DNA of 64,000 nt from Zantedeschia hybrid cultivar (lineage: Eukaryota > Streptophyta > Magnoliopsida > Alismatales > Araceae): contig JARZZO010000013.1 of the NCBI GenBank assembly GCA_030544215.1, forward strand, positions 50,673,196-50,737,195, in the 5' to 3' direction. The notes under the pieces were generated by a model. The model made no database searches. It was not told the origin of the DNA and saw only the letters and a list, made by a program, of their open reading frames with translations. Both the position numbers and the translations under genes were made by a program. Every line of letters starts with the position of its first letter. The first letter of the stretch is position 1. Below, piece after piece: positions 61,257 to 64,000 of the stretch.

Positions 61257-61289
61257 CTGTCTCAGAGTAGTTGAATTTAGTTTCTCTTT

Positions 61290-61490
61290 TTCTCGTAAAG
61301 AGGGTAGGAGAGTTTGCTTATTTATGACATCTAAACTCATTACATTTGTTCTATCAGAGATGCTATGGTCATGTGCTGTAGGTTGTAATTGAAGAACCTC
61401 TCCTTCCCCACTTGGTTGTACTACCACTACTTACGTTTTTCATAGAATTGGTAATACAAGCCTTAATTCTTTTGAAAAAAAAAACCATTA
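61290..61490 (+). mobile_element. LINE-type 3' tail with oligo-A
   Basis: Ends attggtaatacaagccttaa, then ttcttttg and an A run (61474-61484). It is similar in form to 16740-16804. A 5'-truncated L1-type insertion is likely; the boundaries are not resolved. Confidence 0.4.
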
Positions 61491-62669
61491 CATTTATGGA
61501 TGGGTGGAAATTCAATGATAATCGTCATATAATTTTGAAAAATTGGATGTTGCACTTGCGTTCTTGTTTAAGAAAGAGTATAAAAATGCCATTTTACGTT
61601 TACCAGCTTAAAAGTGTCCTTAATGGATGGGTGAAAATTTAACCCAGATGTGGTGTGGTGCATTTTGGGTAAATGTAACCAAATATGTATAATGTTAAAT
61701 AAAACAGCACTCTATCAGATCAATATAAGCAGATCCCAGAAGTTTTTTTGTATTCAGAAAGAAGATCTGTTCCCCAACTTGGTATAAACCAATTGCCTAG
61801 CCTATTGGATCAGGATCAAGATCAGAACAAGAAATAGCCCATCCAGCCAGCTGATCCAATTTTGAATTCACTTCATTCTGGCTGTCCAGTCTCTCTTTAC
61901 AGTTCATGACCTATTCTTTCCCACTACTCTGAACAGATTAATCCTCATCAGCCCTGGGTCCCCAATATTCCCTCACTGAGGAACTACAGGTGGGACAGCA
62001 CCAACAATGGAACAAGTTCCCCCAATCAGCCAATATACCAATAGCATCACGAATAATCCCTTATTGTTGACAGTGTTTTAACTCGACATCTAAGGTAACC
62101 CTCCCTTCTGTTGGTTGATTTCTATGACATCTTTTTGGTACATAAAGTTGTAATAATATACATCATACTAGTTGACATTCAATTGATCATCAATTGCAAC
62201 TATCCTATACGACCTTAAATTGATGGGATGAAGCTTAACTGCTGAATTTTATATCTCCAACATCTTCTGAATTTGGATTCTAAATATACTCATATGTATA
62301 GTACAAAAATCTTTAAAACAATCTTAGCACATTACAATAGAGCCCATCTTCTCTAGGTCTATTTCCTTAACATAGTGACACTATATGATGCATGAGAAGC
62401 CAATGCTATTAGATGTCGCAAAAGCCTCCTCATTACCCGCGTTCCTTAAACCACCCCCCCCCCAAAAAAAAAAAGAATAAAGGAAAAGAGAGAGAGATGG
62501 AAGGATTGGCTAATTACGTGTGGTGTGTGTGTGAGAGAGATGAAGGGTTTGGTTAATTACGTGGGGTGTTAAGAGAGAGAAAGAGCCTTAAAAAGACATG
62601 GTTGCTTAAGAGAGAGAGATAGTTTTCTTAATAAATGATTTCCTTTCCCTCACCTGCAAACTGAATGTA

Positions 62670-63643
62670 TGGTTATAACATCTTTAGACCATAAGCCATT
62701 CTACTCCGCTCCTGCATTTCATCCTTCAGGAGGCCAAGATTCAGAATGGAGAGATATTGGCTTAGAGAGGCTGACTTTCTTGACTCCGTAAGGAGGTCGT
62801 GGGAGTCCCCACAGGGAGGTTCTAATGTAATGTCTACATTCAATGCCAAATTGAATAGGTTGGCTTCTTGCCTTACCAAGTGGGGAGCCACTAAGACCCT
62901 TCCGGGCAAGGTGGCAAGGACAGGATTCTAGATCAGCTGGGAGTTTTTGATCCCTTGGAGGAAGCTGGCCTGCTGGACGAGGAAGATAAGAAAACTCAGG
63001 GAGAAGCTCAGGGAAGACTTCAATAAGATCCTATTTAAGGAAGAGATCTATTGGAAGCAAAGGTCTAGAGAAAGGTGGATCAAGGAAGGTGACAAGAACA
63101 CAACATATTTTCACAGAGTGGCCTCAGGCAGGAGGAGAATGAACAACATCAGGAGCCTTAGAGTAGGGGAGCAGGTGGTGGATGAGATTCATCAGCTTAG
63201 GAGGCACGTACATGATTTCTACTCCAACCTTTTCACTAAAGATTCTTTCAGACAGATATCCTTTGCAGAGGTCTTCTTCCATCTATCTCCCAGGAGGACT
63301 GTGAGTCCCTGTCATCTCCTTTTTCAGAGGAAGAAATCAAGAAGGCTGTCTTTAGTCATGCAGGTGACAAAGCTCATGGACCGGATAGTTTCCCCATGAT
63401 CTTCTTCCAACATTGTAGGGAGATTGTCAAGGCCGATCTATGCGAGGCACTTGTGGAATTTCAAGAGGGGCTGGCTCACATAAGGGGTATTAATAAGACC
63501 TTTATCATGCTCATACCTAAGAAAGAAGGGGCCGATAACTTGCAAGACTATAGGCCTATTGGTTTGCTGAATGGAATCTACAAAGTTATCACAAAATATC
63601 TAGCGTTTAGGTTGGAGAGCATTGTCAGCAGGTTGATTAGCAG
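62670..63643 (+). pseudogene. L1-type LINE fragment (endonuclease tail and RT start), broken
   Basis: The plus strand reads MERYWLREADFLDSVRRSW (end of the endonuclease region), then an in-frame TAG at 62929-62931. The linker follows, with WIKEGDKNTTYFHRVASGRR and VDEIHQLRRHVHDFYSNLF. After a frameshift near 63290 come SEEEIKKAVFSHAGDKAHGP, DSFPMIFFQH, the RT motif MLIPKKEGADNLQDYRPIG and LLNGIYKVITKYLAFRLESI. This is typical plant L1 order. The element is 5' truncated near 62670 and interrupted at 63644. Confidence 0.88.
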
Positions 63644-64000
63644 TAGGGCTGTCAATGGGCCAGGCTGGCCCGTGGGTTTTCGGGCTGGGTCGATTGCGAG
63701 CTGATGTTCAGGCCAACGTTTTAGGCCCGCGGGCCATATTGGGGCCTACTTTCCTGGACCATGGGCCGGCGGGCTGGACCGATGGGTGTCCAAGCCATAC
63801 CCAGAACACCCCCCCCAATCACCACCCCACGTAGCTGCACCACCCCACCGCACCATCATGGCCGCCAACCCCGGCCCCCTCCACACCCCCACCCGCCAAT
63901 CACCACTAGAACCACCACTCCGCCACCGTCGTCATGACCACCGCCACCACCACTGACCTCATCGGTCGCCAAGACCACCACCCTGTTGCCGCCCTCTTCA
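63644..64000. mobile_element. hAT-like terminus inserted in the LINE, runs off the window
   Basis: The LINE RT frame stops exactly where TAGGGCTGTCAATGGGCC begins, an Ac-like hAT terminus, followed by GGGCC/GGCCC-rich subterminal sequence and then a CCACC-rich stretch. The other end and the target duplication lie beyond the window. Confidence 0.55.

Larger units (their letters stand above)
58892..62669. other. Intron or upstream flank of the ThrRS gene
   Basis: No further ThrRS exon could be found here by eye. The region contains a duplicated block (about 59040-59110 and 59185-59280, sharing ctgaaactagagcctgac and gttcagcttccct-type motifs), a GGT tract at 60616-60642, a SINE (61030-61256) and a LINE-type tail (61290-61490). 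It is either a long intron or the point where the gene was separated from its 5' half. Confidence 0.5.

Noticed and set aside
1..64000. CRISPR arrays, bacterial operons, rRNA genes, organelle insertions
   Set aside because: The window is plainly plant nuclear DNA. The regular array at 46871-47635 has 153-bp units without spacer structure, and no rRNA or intact tRNA gene was seen; the only pol III boxes are in the SINE.

Overview
The window is nuclear DNA of a flowering plant. It has intron-rich genes with GT/AG introns, LTR retrotransposons, hAT and Tourist-like DNA transposons, L1-type LINEs and a tRNA-derived SINE. Protein sequences, very long TE-filled introns and AT-rich intergenic DNA fit a non-grass monocot, perhaps a palm; this placement is inference only.

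Three conserved genes lie on the minus strand. (1) 329-10203: glucose-6-phosphate 1-epimerase-like protein, 8 exons, 304 aa. (2) 20061-29572: the selective-autophagy receptor NBR1, 7 exons, 799 aa, with PB1, ZZ, four-tryptophan, UBA, LIR and UBA elements. (3) 35216-58891: the 3' part of cytosolic-type threonyl-tRNA synthetase, 6 exons, with the 5' exons not found in this window. The three have no obvious shared function and are ordinary housekeeping neighbours.

The rest is largely mobile DNA. A solo LTR (11333-12202) lies upstream of gene 1. Tourist-like and hAT-like non-autonomous elements sit inside gene 1 intron 2. Simple repeats, local tandem duplications and a 69-bp retroposed tail sit inside NBR1 intron 1. 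A 20.1-kb intron splits the synthetase gene.

That intron is a nested system. A small array of decayed copies of the neighbouring synthetase exon was invaded by an element at 39044-57706, flanked by the 5-bp repeat AAGTC. A Ty3/gypsy element (42776-57134, minus) lies inside it. A 5.1-kb hAT transposon (42918-48050) sits in the gypsy left LTR, a 133-bp hAT MITE (56533-56665) in its right LTR, and a 173-bp hAT MITE (53289-53461) in its protease region. Several boundaries can be set to the base because the LTRs serve as empty and filled sites for each other. The right end of the window holds a SINE with a 16-bp target duplication and a 5'-truncated LINE that is itself cut by a hAT-like end running off the window.

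I found no clear novel biochemical system. The most unusual items are the decayed exon array, the 167/181-bp direct repeats exactly flanking the gypsy element, and the hairpin-bearing 153-bp tandem array inside the hAT element.
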